From Winogradskyella flava (GTDB lineage: Bacteria; Bacteroidota; Bacteroidia; Flavobacteriales; Flavobacteriaceae): a DNA stretch of 64,000 nt. Both the position numbers and the translations under genes were made by a program. The number at the start of each line of letters is the position of its first letter. Position 1 is the first letter of the stretch. Shown here one piece after another: positions 43,575 to 53,124 of this stretch. The DNA is taken from contig NZ_JACLCP010000002.1 of the NCBI RefSeq assembly GCF_014243395.1, forward strand, positions 496,001-560,000, written 5' to 3'. The notes below the pieces were generated by a model. That model did no database searches, was not told the origin of the DNA, and was given only the letters and a program-made list of their open reading frames with translations.

Positions 43575-44579
43575 TTAGGCCTTCAATACGATTCTAAAAC
43601 GAGCTTTGCCATCATGTAAATGTTTTATGGCATCGTTCACATCTTCCATATTAAACTCTTCAACGGTTGGATAAATATTATGACGTACGCAGAATTCTAA
43701 CATTTTTCGGGTTAATGCAATGCTTCCCAATGGACTTCCTCCAATAGACTTCTCACCAGAAATCATACTAAAGGCTGGTATTTCCATCGGTTCCAGTACC
43801 GCACCAACAGTATGTAATTTACCTTGTGACGATAGTGTGGTTAAAAAGGCGTCCCAATTTAGTTTTACATTAGTCGTATTTAATATAAAATCCAAACTTC
43901 CGGCAATCCTTTCTAATTCATCAGGATTTGTGGAATCGACAACATTATGGGCTCCCATTTCTTTTAATGCATCTGTTTTACTTTTGTTTGACGTAAATGC
44001 CGTAACCTCACATCCCCATGCTTTCAAAAATTTTAAAGCCATATGTCCTAAACCGCCAATGCCAATTATTCCAACCTTGTCCATTGGACTAACGCCCGAA
44101 AGTACAATGGGATTGAAAACTGTAATGCCGCCGCAAAACAAAGGTCCCGCCTTAGCCATATCAATGCGATCAGGCAATAATGTTGCCCAAGACCAGTGTC
44201 CACGAACAATATCCGCAAAACCACCGTGGCGTCCAACAATGGTCGCCTCGGCAGTGCCACATAAATGTTGCTTTCCATCCATACATTGATTGCAATGCAT
44301 ACATGATGCACTGTACCAACCCATACCTACTTTATCCCCTTTTTTCAGTCCTTTAACTTCACTACCAGTATTCATAATTTCACCTACGATTTCATGACCA
44401 GGTACGAGTGGATAGGCTGACATTCCCCAATCATTATCAATCATACTTAAATCACTATGGCAAAGCCCGCAGTAATGGACTTTAATGTCGACTTCTTCAT
44501 TGCCTATCTCTCCGAGTTCGTATTCAAATTTTTCTAATTTAGATTTTGCCTCTTTGGCTGCGTATGCGTATACTTTCAT
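43575..44579 (-). CDS. Zinc-dependent NADP alcohol dehydrogenase (YahK/cinnamyl type)
   Basis: 334 aa from ATG at 44579 (MKVYAYAAKE); the 20 codons upstream lack family similarity. Catalytic zinc residues Cys37 in YCGLCHSD and the GHE motif, structural zinc cysteines in CMHCNQCMDGKQHLC, and the NADP loop GIGGLGHMAL are present. Reduces aldehydes to alcohols using NADPH. Single gene between two terminators. Confidence 0.93.
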   Translation of the reverse strand: MKVYAYAAKEAKSKLEKFEYELGEIGNEEVDIKVHYCGLCHSDLSMIDNDWGMSAYPLVPGHEIVGEIMNTGSEVKGLKKGDKVGMGWYSASCMHCNQCMDGKQHLCGTAEATIVGRHGGFADIVRGHWSWATLLPDRIDMAKAGPLFCGGITVFNPIVLSGVSPMDKVGIIGIGGLGHMALKFLKAWGCEVTAFTSNKSKTDALKEMGAHNVVDSTNPDELERIAGSLDFILNTTNVKLNWDAFLTTLSSQGKLHTVGAVLEPMEIPAFSMISGEKSIGGSPLGSIALTRKMLEFCVRHNIYPTVEEFNMEDVNDAIKHLHDGKARFRIVLKA

Positions 44580-44664
44580 ATCATTTTTTGATTTGCTATT
44601 CAATACTTTAATATACCACTTTTTCTCTCTAATTGGCACAGTCGATGTTAAGATTTAACTAAAA

Positions 44665-44700
44665 GAAAAAAACGCAACCAAATTAATGATTGCGTTTTTT
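44665..44700. terminator. Bidirectional terminator downstream of dnaK
   Basis: Arms AAAAAACGCAA (44666-44676) and TTGCGTTTTTT (44690-44700) with a 13-base loop. On the minus strand it ends dnaK transcription about 65 nt past the stop. Confidence 0.8.
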
Positions 44701-44708
44701 TATTCTAG

Positions 44709-44753
44709 ATTCTGAAACAACACTTCGACAAGCTGAGTGTGAAAATTCAGAAT
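44709..44753. repeat. Palindromic repeat relic ATTCTGA...TCAGAAT
   Basis: Inverted seven-base ends enclose CACTTCGACAAGCTGAGTG, itself partly self-complementary. Related to the fragment at 28696-28711. Located between dnaK and its terminator, so it is transcribed as part of the dnaK 3' UTR. Confidence 0.55.
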
Positions 44754-44765
44754 GACAAATTAGGA

Positions 44766-46670
44766 TTATTTAACCTCCTCAAAGTCTACGTCTTCTACAT
44801 CACTTCCTTCATCAGTTGGTTGATCTTGAGCTCCTGCATCAGAACCAGCAGCTCCACCTTGAGCTTCTGCTTGTGCTTTATACATTTCTTCGCTAGCCAC
44901 TTTCCAAGCTTCATTAATTTTCTCTAAAGCTGGATCTATTACAGCGATATCTTTAGTTTCATAAGCTTTCTTCAATTCTTCAAGTGCATCCTCAATTGGC
45001 TTTTTCTTATCATCAGATAATTTATCACCAAACTCTTCAAGTTGCTTTTCCGTTTGGAAGATCATACCATCTGCTTGATTCAATTTATCAGCAGTCTCTT
45101 TCGCTTTTGCATCTGCATCTGCATTAGCTTCTGCCTCTGCTTTCATCTTTTGGATTTCTTCTTCCGTTAATCCAGATGATGCTTCAATACGGATATCTTG
45201 TTTCTTACCAGTTGCTTTATCTTCTGCAGATACCTTAATAATACCATTGGCATCAATATCAAAGGTTACTTCAATCTGTGGTGTTCCTCGTCTTGCCGGT
45301 GGAATGCCATCTAAATGGAAACGACCAATTGTTTTGTTATCTGCTGCCATTGGACGTTCACCTTGTAATACATGAATCTCCACCGATGGCTGATTGTCTG
45401 CCGCTGTTGAGAACACTTGTGATTTCTTTGTAGGAATCGTAGTATTGGCTTCAATCAACTTTGTCATAACATTACCCATGGTTTCGATACCAAGTGATAA
45501 CGGAGTAACGTCTAATAAAAGAACATCTTTCACATCACCCGTTAATACACCACCTTGAATACCTGCACCTAGAGATACCACCTCATCCGGATTAACACCT
45601 TTACTTGGTGCTTTTCCGAAGAATTTCTCCACTGCTTCCTGTACAGCTGGAATACGTGTAGAACCACCTACCAGAATCACTTCATCAATATCAGACTTTG
45701 ATAAACCTGCTGCTTTCAAAGCTGTTTCGCAAGGCTCTATTGTTCTTTTTATTAAATCGTCTATTAACTGCTCAAATTTAGAACGTGTCAATGTACGCAC
45801 CAAGTGCTTTGGTCCACTAGCAGTAGCCGTTACATATGGTAAATTGATTTCAGTCTGGGCCGAAGATGATAATTCAATCTTTGCTTTTTCAGCCGCTTCT
45901 TTAAGACGTTGTAAAGCCATTGGGTCTTTACGCAAGTCCATATCTTCGTCTGCAATAAATTCTTCTGCCAACCAATCGATGATTCTTTCGTCTACATCAT
46001 CACCACCTAAATGTGTATCACCATCTGTAGATAAAACTTCAAAGACACCATCACCTAATTCTAGGATAGATACATCATGTGTACCACCACCGAAATCAAA
46101 TACGACAATTTTTTGGTCTGTTGATTTCTTATCCATTCCATAAGCCAATGCTGCGGCTGTTGGCTCGTTAATAATACGCCTTACCTTTAAACCAGCTATT
46201 TCACCTGCTTCTTTAGTCGCTTGTCTTTGTGCATCGTTAAAATATGCTGGTACGGTAATTACCGCTTCAGATACGTCTTGTCCTAAATAATCTTCGGCTG
46301 TTTTCTTCATCTTTTGAAGAATCATAGCGGATAATTCTTGTGGAGTATACAAACGACCATCGATATCTACTCTTGGTGTATCATTATCGCCTTTTACCAC
46401 CTTATATGGCACACGCTCTGCCTCTTTTTTAGATTCAGAGTATTTATTACCCATAAAACGCTTAATAGAATAAACGGTTTTTGTAGGGTTAGTCACTGCT
46501 TGTCTTTTTGCTGGATCACCAACTTTAATTTCACCTCCTTCTACGAAAGCGATAACCGAAGGTGTTGTTCTCTTACCTTCAGCGTTTGGGATTACAACTG
46601 GCTCGTTACCTTCCATTACAGAAACGCAAGAGTTCGTCGTACCTAAATCAATTCCAATAATCTTACTCAT
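44766..46670 (-). CDS. dnaK: Molecular chaperone DnaK (Hsp70)
   Basis: 634 aa, full length. N-terminal ATPase begins [32 protein letters not shown] and [11 protein letters not shown] are the phosphate and adenosine motifs; the substrate domain contains [15 protein letters not shown]; the C-terminus ends in an acidic [11 protein letters not shown] tail. Folds client proteins with DnaJ and GrpE, neither of which is adjacent. The upstream region carries repeated TGACA/TGTCA half sites that may be heat-shock control. Confidence 0.98.
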   Translation of the reverse strand: MSKIIGIDLGTTNSCVSVMEGNEPVVIPNAEGKRTTPSVIAFVEGGEIKVGDPAKRQAVTNPTKTVYSIKRFMGNKYSESKKEAERVPYKVVKGDNDTPRVDIDGRLYTPQELSAMILQKMKKTAEDYLGQDVSEAVITVPAYFNDAQRQATKEAGEIAGLKVRRIINEPTAAALAYGMDKKSTDQKIVVFDFGGGTHDVSILELGDGVFEVLSTDGDTHLGGDDVDERIIDWLAEEFIADEDMDLRKDPMALQRLKEAAEKAKIELSSSAQTEINLPYVTATASGPKHLVRTLTRSKFEQLIDDLIKRTIEPCETALKAAGLSKSDIDEVILVGGSTRIPAVQEAVEKFFGKAPSKGVNPDEVVSLGAGIQGGVLTGDVKDVLLLDVTPLSLGIETMGNVMTKLIEANTTIPTKKSQVFSTAADNQPSVEIHVLQGERPMAADNKTIGRFHLDGIPPARRGTPQIEVTFDIDANGIIKVSAEDKATGKKQDIRIEASSGLTEEEIQKMKAEAEANADADAKAKETADKLNQADGMIFQTEKQLEEFGDKLSDDKKKPIEDALEELKKAYETKDIAVIDPALEKINEAWKVASEEMYKAQAEAQGGAAGSDAGAQDQPTDEGSDVEDVDFEEVK

Positions 46671-46743
46671 AATTTTATTTGTTATTAGTTTTCCGCTTTC
46701 ACGGAAAGTATCGTGTTTTTAATTTTAAACTTGCTATCTATAA

Positions 46744-46784
46744 GTCAAGTTTTGTGCCATGACAAAAAATGTGACATGATGTCA
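46744..46784 (-). promoter_or_regulatory. Candidate regulatory sites upstream of dnaK
   Basis: A 13-base palindrome TGACATGATGTCA at 46772-46784 and, on the minus strand, TGGCACAAAACTTGAC at 46759-46744, which is close to a -24/-12 type element but has GA where GC is required. Several TGTCA/TGACA half sites cluster here, 75-115 nt upstream of the dnaK ATG. Confidence 0.35.
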
Positions 46785-46864
46785 GATTCATTTTTTAAAA
46801 TTATTATTCCCAAGTTGCATAGTTTGGTATTAGATTTGATAACTATTAAAAAAACACAAACATT

Positions 46865-47362
46865 ATGAAACGTATATTATCCTTTATTTTTGCTATTTTT
46901 TTATTTAATAGTTGTACTACAGAAGAAATTGTAGAAGTACGAGAAAACTTTTTCGAAGCTTCTGCTTTTGAAATTGTTTTAGACTTTACACCTCAAAATG
47001 ATTATTCATTTGTTGAACCCTATGGATTTGAAGTATTACCTAGTGATGTTACTTTAGTGTATATTTCTTGGGAAGTAGATAATGGGCAAGACGTTTGGCG
47101 ATTGGTACCACAAACCGTAATTTTCGAAGATGGCAATGATTTGGTATATAATTACGACTTTACACAGAACGATGTGCGCTTTTTCCTTGAAGGTTCTAAT
47201 TTAGATATACTCGGGCCAGAATGGACTGAAGCCCAAGCGTTCAGAGTGGTTGTTGTTCCAGCTCAAAATGTTGGGCGTGGTGGTGATTTTGAAAGCGTTG
47301 ATTACAGCGATTTAGAAGCGGTAATGGAAGCTTACGATATTAGTGAGTTCCCAAAACGATAA
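46865..47362 (+). CDS. Hypothetical lipoprotein
   Basis: 165 aa; lipoprotein signal with Cys17 (LFNS-C). The mature part is beta-rich with FEIVLDFTPQNDYSF, VYISWEVDNGQDVWRLVPQTV and a C-terminal DYSDLEAVMEAYDI. I do not recognise a named family; similar single-copy lipoproteins occur in Flavobacteriaceae. Monocistronic, with its own terminator, divergent from dnaK. Confidence 0.75.
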   Translation: MKRILSFIFAIFLFNSCTTEEIVEVRENFFEASAFEIVLDFTPQNDYSFVEPYGFEVLPSDVTLVYISWEVDNGQDVWRLVPQTVIFEDGNDLVYNYDFTQNDVRFFLEGSNLDILGPEWTEAQAFRVVVVPAQNVGRGGDFESVDYSDLEAVMEAYDISEFPKR

Positions 47363-47383
47363 GACTTTTTACATATTATAGAC

Positions 47384-47416
47384 AACAGCTTTGATTAAAA
47401 CCAAAGCTGTTTTTTT
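47384..47416 (+). terminator. Rho-independent terminator of the lipoprotein gene
   Basis: Perfect 10-bp arms AACAGCTTTG (47384-47393) and complement (47402-47411), eight-base loop, followed by a T run to 47416. 22 nt past the stop. Confidence 0.9.
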
Positions 47417-47442
47417 ATATCCAAATCAAAATAAACAAAATG

Positions 47443-47450
47443 TATATTTG
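47443..47450 (+). promoter_or_regulatory. Candidate -7 box TATATTTG for sdaA
   Basis: Matches TAnnTTTG and sits 24 nt before the sdaA ATG at 47474, giving a leader of about 17 nt. No clear -33 TTG. Confidence 0.45.
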
Positions 47451-47473
47451 TGTACTACTAAATTAGTTATTAC

Positions 47474-48898
47474 ATGGAGTGCATTTCTGTTTTCGATATG
47501 CTTAAGATTGGCGTTGGCCCATCGAGTTCACATACCTTAGGACCATGGCGCGCTGCTGAACGTTGGATCAAAGAACTCAAAGACAAAAGTCGCTTTGATA
47601 AGGTGGAAAAAATTACGGTTGATCTATATGGTTCCCTATCACTAACAGGAAAAGGTCACGCCACTGATTATGCTGTAATGCTAGGTTTAAGTGGTGCTGA
47701 TCCAGAGCGCATTCCCGTAGAAAGTATTGATGAAACCATAGCGAAAATAAAAAGCACTTCCTTGCTAAATTTTAATTGTGAACGAAAACTTCCTTTTGAT
47801 GGAAAAGAACAAATTCGTTTTAATCGGAAGTTTTTGCCATTCCATGCCAACGGAATGACATTTTCAGCGTTAATAAATGGACGACACTATAAATCGACCT
47901 ACTATTCCATTGGAGGCGGTTTTGTAGTGCAGGAAGAACGAAAAATTTCAAAAGCCAATAAAATAATTTTCTATTGTACGTTTCCTTACCCAATATCTTA
48001 TGGTGACGAATTATTGAAATTTTGTGATCAATTGAATCTTCCAATTTCTGGTGTTGTTTTAGAAAATGAAAAATCCATTAGAGATAAAAGTTCCATTGAT
48101 GTCGAGCTGAAACGTATTTGGAATACCATGTTAGAATGCATGTACACAGGTTGTCATACAGAAGGTCATCTGCCAGGTGGACTCAATGTAAGACGTCGTG
48201 CCTATGATATACATAAAAACTTAGTCGGTGATTATACCTATAACACTCCAGAGGAATGGTTGCAAACCATTAGAAAAACAGAAGTTAAATTTCGTCAGAT
48301 TTTAAAATGGGTAAGTTGTTTTGCTCTAGCCGTAAATGAAGTGAATGCTTCCTTAGGTCGTGTAGTGACGGCTCCAACCAATGGCAGTGCAGGTGTAATT
48401 CCTGCTGTTTTGATGTATTATCTAGTTATTGAAAATCACGATGGAAATTTTGAAGACATCAAGCGCTTTTTATTAGTCGCCGGAGAAATTGGAAGTATAT
48501 TCAAAAAAGGTGCTACAATAAGTGCCGCTATGGGAGGTTGCCAAGCAGAAATTGGAGTGTCTTCTGCAATGGCTGCTGGTGCGTTATGTGAATTATTAGG
48601 CGGAACACCTGAACAAGTCTTGGTTGCCGCGGAGATTGCTATGGAACATCATCTTGGACTAACCTGTGATCCTATTGGTGGATTGGTACAGATACCTTGT
48701 ATAGAACGTAATTCCATGGGGGCTATTAAAGCCATTAATGCTGCAGAATTAGCCTTGGACACAGACCCAAATAATGTAAAAGTACCATTGGATAAAGTGG
48801 TTAACACTATGTGGGAAACTGCTAAAGACATGAACACCAAATACAAGGAAACTTCAGAGGGAGGATTAGCGGTTGGTGTTAATTTGACAGATTGTTAG
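47474..48898 (+). CDS. sdaA: L-serine ammonia-lyase (iron-sulfur, single chain)
   Basis: Deaminates L-serine to pyruvate and ammonia using a 4Fe-4S cluster. 474 aa with beta domain at the N-terminus ([19 protein letters not shown]) and alpha domain at the C-terminus ([49 protein letters not shown]). Cysteines in GGCQAE, LTCDP and IPCIE are the cluster ligands. Single gene; one base from the stop of the convergent NTF2-like gene. Confidence 0.95.
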   Translation: MECISVFDMLKIGVGPSSSHTLGPWRAAERWIKELKDKSRFDKVEKITVDLYGSLSLTGKGHATDYAVMLGLSGADPERIPVESIDETIAKIKSTSLLNFNCERKLPFDGKEQIRFNRKFLPFHANGMTFSALINGRHYKSTYYSIGGGFVVQEERKISKANKIIFYCTFPYPISYGDELLKFCDQLNLPISGVVLENEKSIRDKSSIDVELKRIWNTMLECMYTGCHTEGHLPGGLNVRRRAYDIHKNLVGDYTYNTPEEWLQTIRKTEVKFRQILKWVSCFALAVNEVNASLGRVVTAPTNGSAGVIPAVLMYYLVIENHDGNFEDIKRFLLVAGEIGSIFKKGATISAAMGGCQAEIGVSSAMAAGALCELLGGTPEQVLVAAEIAMEHHLGLTCDPIGGLVQIPCIERNSMGAIKAINAAELALDTDPNNVKVPLDKVVNTMWETAKDMNTKYKETSEGGLAVGVNLTDC

Positions 48899-48899
48899 T

Positions 48900-49361
48900 C
48901 TAGAATTTTTGACAACCTTTCTTCCGCCTTGTATCTACCAAATAAATAATCTTCCACGAGTCTTCTTCTTTCATCAATTGAAAGGAGTTTACACCGCAGT
49001 GACTAAACTTGTCTTGATACCAAAACTCGTAAGGTGTCCAGGCATTTGCCATATTACCGTCTACTCGTATACTAAAATCCAATAATTTTTCCTCAAAAGT
49101 TCTGTCCTTAGGAATACTAGCTATATTTTTTACAAATTGGTTATAACTGCTTTCTTGCAAAACTGTTTTTCCTTCCTTATTGATAGAGATGGACTGCATT
49201 GTAATATCTCCTTTTACCATAGATTTTAAAACTATGGTATCTTGCTTATGAAAAGCATTAAAGAATTCAATAATCGTTTCCTTTACAGCTTCTGTTTCAG
49301 ATTTTTGGGCGTTTATTATCAATGTAGAACAAAAGACAAAAAGTAATATTACATATTTCAT
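48900..49361 (-). CDS. Exported NTF2-like (SnoaL/DUF4440) protein
   Basis: 153 aa with signal peptide (residues 1-18, ending in INAQ). NTF2 fold: ETIIEFFNAFHKQDTIVLKSM, then MQSISINKEGK, AWTPYEFWYQDKFSHCGVNSFQL and a final DSWKIIYLVDTRRK. Likely periplasmic; binds a small ligand or acts as an accessory domain. Function not assigned. Single gene divergent from panB. Confidence 0.82.
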   Translation of the reverse strand: MKYVILLFVFCSTLIINAQKSETEAVKETIIEFFNAFHKQDTIVLKSMVKGDITMQSISINKEGKTVLQESSYNQFVKNIASIPKDRTFEEKLLDFSIRVDGNMANAWTPYEFWYQDKFSHCGVNSFQLMKEEDSWKIIYLVDTRRKKGCQKF

Positions 49362-49465
49362 AGTTAAGAATTTGATTCAAAATACGCTCATAATCGTATT
49401 TCTAATATAGATTAAACAAAAGTTTAACAAATCTCATTATTTTTACAAGCACTAATCTGATCCAT

Positions 49466-50284
49466 ATGTCAACAGCTAAAAAAGAATATAAAAGAATTAC
49501 CGTAAAGACACTCATAGACATGAAATCTAAGGGTGAAAAGATATCCATGCTCACTGCTTACGACTATACGATGGCGAAAATAGTGGATGGTGCAGGTGTT
49601 GATGTTATCTTAGTTGGTGATTCTGCCAGTAACGTTATGGCTGGTCACGAAACGACTTTGCCCATAACTCTAGACCAGATGATCTATCATGCGTCTTCTG
49701 TCGTTCGAGCAATAGATCGCGCTTTAGTGGTTGTAGATTTGCCATTTGGAACTTACCAAAGTGACCCTAAAGAAGCCTTGCGCTCTGCTATTCGAATTAT
49801 GAAAGAATCTGGAGGCCACGCCGTTAAATTAGAAGGAGGCAAGGAAATCAAGGAATCCATTAAGCGCATATTAAATGCAGGTATTCCGGTTATGGGACAT
49901 TTGGGACTTACACCTCAATCCATTTATAAATTTGGTACTTATACGGTAAGAGCAAAGGAAGAGCAAGAAGCACAACAGTTAAAAGAAGATGCCATAATGC
50001 TTGAAAAAGCAGGTTGCTTTGCTGTGGTGCTAGAAAAGATTCCTGCTGCATTAGCAAAAGAAGTTGCTAAAAGTATTTCTATCCCAGTTATTGGTATAGG
50101 CGCAGGTGATGGTGTGGATGGACAAGTTTTGGTATTACATGATATGATTGGCATGACGCACGAATTCAACCCACGTTTTTTACGTCGTTATATGAATCTT
50201 TATGAGGATATGACAAAAGCCATTGGTCAATATGTAGATGATGTGAAGTCTGAAGATTTTCCTAATGAGAAAGAGCAATATTAG
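49466..50284 (+). CDS. panB: 3-Methyl-2-oxobutanoate hydroxymethyltransferase
   Basis: First committed step of pantothenate (CoA) synthesis: transfers the 5,10-methylene-THF one-carbon unit to ketoisovalerate giving ketopantoate. 272 aa TIM barrel with [42 protein letters not shown] and IPVIGIGAG; metal ligands Asp in VGDS and Asp in VDLPF, Glu in KLEGG. Followed after 43 nt by an RluA-type gene, probably co-transcribed. Confidence 0.96.
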   Translation: MSTAKKEYKRITVKTLIDMKSKGEKISMLTAYDYTMAKIVDGAGVDVILVGDSASNVMAGHETTLPITLDQMIYHASSVVRAIDRALVVVDLPFGTYQSDPKEALRSAIRIMKESGGHAVKLEGGKEIKESIKRILNAGIPVMGHLGLTPQSIYKFGTYTVRAKEEQEAQQLKEDAIMLEKAGCFAVVLEKIPAALAKEVAKSISIPVIGIGAGDGVDGQVLVLHDMIGMTHEFNPRFLRRYMNLYEDMTKAIGQYVDDVKSEDFPNEKEQY

Positions 50285-50296
50285 TGATTAGTGAAA

Positions 50297-50331
50297 ATTC
50301 GTGTAATTCGTGTAATTCGTGTAATTCGTGT
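50297..50331 (+). repeat. 9-bp tandem repeat ATTCGTGTA, 3.9 copies, at the RluA start
   Basis: Three full copies at 50297-50323 plus ATTCGTGT to 50331. The last copy supplies the GTG start codon at 50328; every earlier copy contains GTG-TAA in the same frame. A unit of nine bases would change spacing to panB but not the frame. Confidence 0.85.
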
Positions 50332-51029
50332 CAAAAAAAATAATATCCAACAAAAACAACCTTCAAGTCTTACACGAAGACAACCACATCATAGTGATCA
50401 ATAAACGTGCTGGTGATATTGTGCAAGGTGATAAAACTGGAGACAAGCCTTTGAGTGACATCGTAAAAGACTATATTAAGCATAAATACGACAAACCCGG
50501 CAATGTCTACTTAGGCGTTGTTCATCGATTGGACCGACCTACAACCGGCTTGGTACTTTTTGCAAAAACCAGTAAAGCACTTCCTAGACTGAATAAATTA
50601 TTTGCCGAAAAAAAAGCTAAAAAAACCTATTGGGCCCTAGTCAAGGAGCAACCTCCAAAAACGACGGACACATTAACTCATTGGTTAATTAAGAATCCTA
50701 GAAATAATAAGTCAACAGCTTATAGCGAAGATATTAGTGGCAGCAAAAAAGCTATTCTCCATTATAAACTCATAAAAAAGCTAGATAATTTTTACTTATT
50801 AGAAATTGATTTAGAGACTGGAAGACATCACCAAATACGCTGTCAGCTGTCCAAAATTGGTTGTCCTATTAAAGGCGATCTTAAATATGGTTTTGATCGA
50901 AGTAATAAAGATGCGAGCATAAGCCTCCACGCGAGAACTTTAAAGTTTATGCATCCTGTAAAAAAGGAACATATAAGCATTACTGCCCCATTACCAAAAG
51001 ATACGTTGTGGCAAGCCTGTGAAGACTAA
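50328..51029 (+). CDS. RluA family pseudouridine synthase
   Basis: 233 aa. Catalytic motif VVHRLDRPTTGLVLFAKT with the nucleophilic Asp, preceded by VLHEDNHIIVINKRAGDIVQGDKTG and followed by LLEIDLETGRHHQIRCQL. Modifies uridine in rRNA or tRNA; target not readable. GTG start at 50328 inside a tandem repeat: no ATG lies upstream of the conserved N-terminus and the preceding in-frame codon pair includes TAA. Stop shares CTAA with the convergent kinase gene. Confidence 0.92.
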   Translation: MSKKIISNKNNLQVLHEDNHIIVINKRAGDIVQGDKTGDKPLSDIVKDYIKHKYDKPGNVYLGVVHRLDRPTTGLVLFAKTSKALPRLNKLFAEKKAKKTYWALVKEQPPKTTDTLTHWLIKNPRNNKSTAYSEDISGSKKAILHYKLIKKLDNFYLLEIDLETGRHHQIRCQLSKIGCPIKGDLKYGFDRSNKDASISLHARTLKFMHPVKKEHISITAPLPKDTLWQACED

Positions 51030-51829
51030 ATAATTTTATACGGATATTTCATTCGCAGTACAGTGCCCTTATCGTGTTCTGATTGTAATTGAAATTCAGC
51101 ATCAATTAATTCTGAACGCTTCCTCATATTAGTCATTCCAGAACCTTGTTGCGCATTTTCCACGTCAAAACCAACACCATTATCACTGACTTCAATACCC
51201 AAGTAATCAGTATGGTAGGCTAATGCTACATTTAAGTTTTCAGCTTCTGCATACTTTAAAGTATTTGAAAAAAATTCTTGTAAAATTCTGAATAGAATGA
51301 TTTCATCCTTTTTGTTTTCAAAATTTATCCTTTCTCCATTAATTGTAAGTTGAGCCTCAATTAATCCTGATTTGTTTAGGCGATGTATTTCGTTTTTTAC
51401 ACTAGCTTCAAATCCCAAATTTGTAATAACATCACTATTTAGAGATTTTGATAAGGCTCTCACTTCTGCTAAACTTTCCTTAAGAGCATCGGAAGCGTTA
51501 CCCACTTTAGATTTTACGTCTTCCGACACAACCTTCGCCGCCGCATTCATTTGCATTGTTGCAAATGATAGTAATTGTCCAACATTATCGTGCAATTCCC
51601 TACCAACATGCTTTAAAGTCTCCTCTTGAATTTCTTGTTGGGTTTTTACTAGTTCTTCTTCAAACTCCTGTTGTTGTTTGAGCTTATCTAATAGAATTTT
51701 ATTCTTTCGCTTTTGGAAAATGATAAAAAACAATATAACTAGTGTTGCAATAATTATAAGCACTACTATCATGTAGATAAGAAGATAACGCTCTGCTTCT
51801 GTGCTTACTATTTGGTTTCCGGTTTGCAA
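51026..51829 (-). CDS. Sensor histidine kinase (HisKA_3 / NarX-LytS type)
   Basis: 267 aa: one membrane helix at about 18-38, a coiled-coil linker, dimerisation and phosphoacceptor helix with HVGRELHDNVGQLLSFA (His80 expected), and a HATPase domain with FRILQEFFSNTLKYA, VSDNGVGFD and GSGMTNMRKR. No sensory domain of its own and no response regulator nearby. Its start overlaps the preceding seven-helix membrane gene by 22 nt, which could be the sensor half. Confidence 0.92.
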   Translation of the reverse strand: MQTGNQIVSTEAERYLLIYMIVVLIIIATLVILFFIIFQKRKNKILLDKLKQQQEFEEELVKTQQEIQEETLKHVGRELHDNVGQLLSFATMQMNAAAKVVSEDVKSKVGNASDALKESLAEVRALSKSLNSDVITNLGFEASVKNEIHRLNKSGLIEAQLTINGERINFENKKDEIILFRILQEFFSNTLKYAEAENLNVALAYHTDYLGIEVSDNGVGFDVENAQQGSGMTNMRKRSELIDAEFQLQSEHDKGTVLRMKYPYKII

Positions 51830-52512
51830 AATACTAATGCCGCTGATATTGATAAATAAAGAAAAATATTTAATGATAAATATATTTTATATTTTAAAAT
51901 TATGTAGTTCCAATCATCTGATCTAAAGTATACTTCAAAAAAGTCCATTGGAATCATAACTAAAATCCACAAAAACATTATAATATTTAAATAAAAGTAT
52001 ATGGATTTGTAGAATAATACAATTTTTTCAGAACGCAAGATTTCGAATAAATAGACAACAATTGATAAAATAACGATCCAAAAGCTAGCTATCTTTAAAA
52101 ATTGTTCATCAGGTTTAAAAATCAGTTCAAATCTAAATATTAGACACAATAAAACCTGCAAGAGGTATACATATAAACTGTATTTAAGAATTTTTTTTAA
52201 TAAGTCATTACTCACAACTTTATAGTTTATCAAAACCATAAAAACTGATAACCCAACCCACCAAAAAATAGCATACCACCAGTAATTGCGCTCAATCAAC
52301 GTATCTTCAATCAGATGAAAAAGATTGTTTTTGTATAAAATACTTGGGTAAGAACCTATAAAGTCAACTAAAAAAGCATAGATCAAAAAGAAAATTATTG
52401 CTTTTGCATGAGTATTCTTATATTTTCTAAGTAAAATTAATCCAGTTAAAACTGCAATAAACTCTACAGAATAGGTAATTAAGCTATAATTTTCCTTTAC
52501 AAACTCATCCAT
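51808..52512 (-). CDS. Seven-helix membrane protein preceding a histidine kinase
   Basis: 234 aa with seven hydrophobic segments at about 11-28, 38-56, 76-94, 105-125, 139-157, 168-186 and 211-229. Aromatic-rich and without motifs that I recognise. The 3' end overlaps the kinase start by 22 nt. Overlap and topology suggest a membrane sensor module acting with the kinase, comparable to 7TM domains fused to kinases elsewhere; this is inference. Confidence 0.72.
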   Translation of the reverse strand: MDEFVKENYSLITYSVEFIAVLTGLILLRKYKNTHAKAIIFFLIYAFLVDFIGSYPSILYKNNLFHLIEDTLIERNYWWYAIFWWVGLSVFMVLINYKVVSNDLLKKILKYSLYVYLLQVLLCLIFRFELIFKPDEQFLKIASFWIVILSIVVYLFEILRSEKIVLFYKSIYFYLNIIMFLWILVMIPMDFFEVYFRSDDWNYIILKYKIYLSLNIFLYLSISAALVFCKPETK

Positions 52513-52521
52513 TTTATGGTT

Positions 52522-53037
52522 TTATTGCGGATAGTTGTTACCAGGTGGACTCCCATGTCCTCCATTATTTAAACCATCGCCTCCTTTTATATCGCTACTA
52601 CCTCCTTGAAATGTAAACACACTTCCTTTGGAGGTGTTTTTGGTACCCGTTGGTACGATAAACATGGTTGTTAAACCTGTTTCTCCATTCGAATCTGGAT
52701 AAGCACCTAAATACACCCGTAAGCCATCCATAGTGTAACCCAATTCGCCCGCTTGGTTTTCGGCATAGTTGATATAGTTTTGAATATCTTCAATAGACCA
52801 CCAAGACGATCGGTTGTCTCCGCCATCGGTCGATTTTTTAAAGAGGGAATCGTTAATGATTTTGTGTTTGATGTTGTACGCTTGATCTAAAGCTTTTGCT
52901 TCGCTTGGCTTTATTAAGCCTTTTGGTGCAGTTGGCGCCATTTGCATTGGGTCTACTTCCATGTATTGTGATCCTAAAAAATACATCGCTAAAGCACCCA
53001 GAATAATACCAACGATTAGTGGTCCGAGGTTTTTCAT
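52522..53037 (-). CDS. Hypothetical membrane-anchored protein
   Basis: 171 aa. N-terminal membrane anchor (LGPLIVGIILGALAMYFLGS), then a soluble domain with KSTDGGDNRSSWWSIEDIQNYI and MDGLRVYLGAYPDSNGETGLTTMFIVPT, ending in a Gly/Asn/Pro-rich tail. Related proteins are known to me only as flavobacterial hypotheticals. First gene of a three-gene run with the seven-helix protein (9 nt) and the histidine kinase; may sense or present a periplasmic signal. Confidence 0.75.
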   Translation of the reverse strand: MKNLGPLIVGIILGALAMYFLGSQYMEVDPMQMAPTAPKGLIKPSEAKALDQAYNIKHKIINDSLFKKSTDGGDNRSSWWSIEDIQNYINYAENQAGELGYTMDGLRVYLGAYPDSNGETGLTTMFIVPTGTKNTSKGSVFTFQGGSSDIKGGDGLNNGGHGSPPGNNYPQ

Positions 53038-53124
53038 AATAAGTCTTAATTTAATTAATAGTTGACCCTAAAGTATTGAATTTCTGTATTAAAAAAAACT
53101 ATTATTAATTATTTTCTTACAATT

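Noticed and set aside
46744..46759. True sigma-54 promoter of dnaK
   Set aside because: The -12 GC dinucleotide is GA, and no activator gene is near; kept only as a finding.
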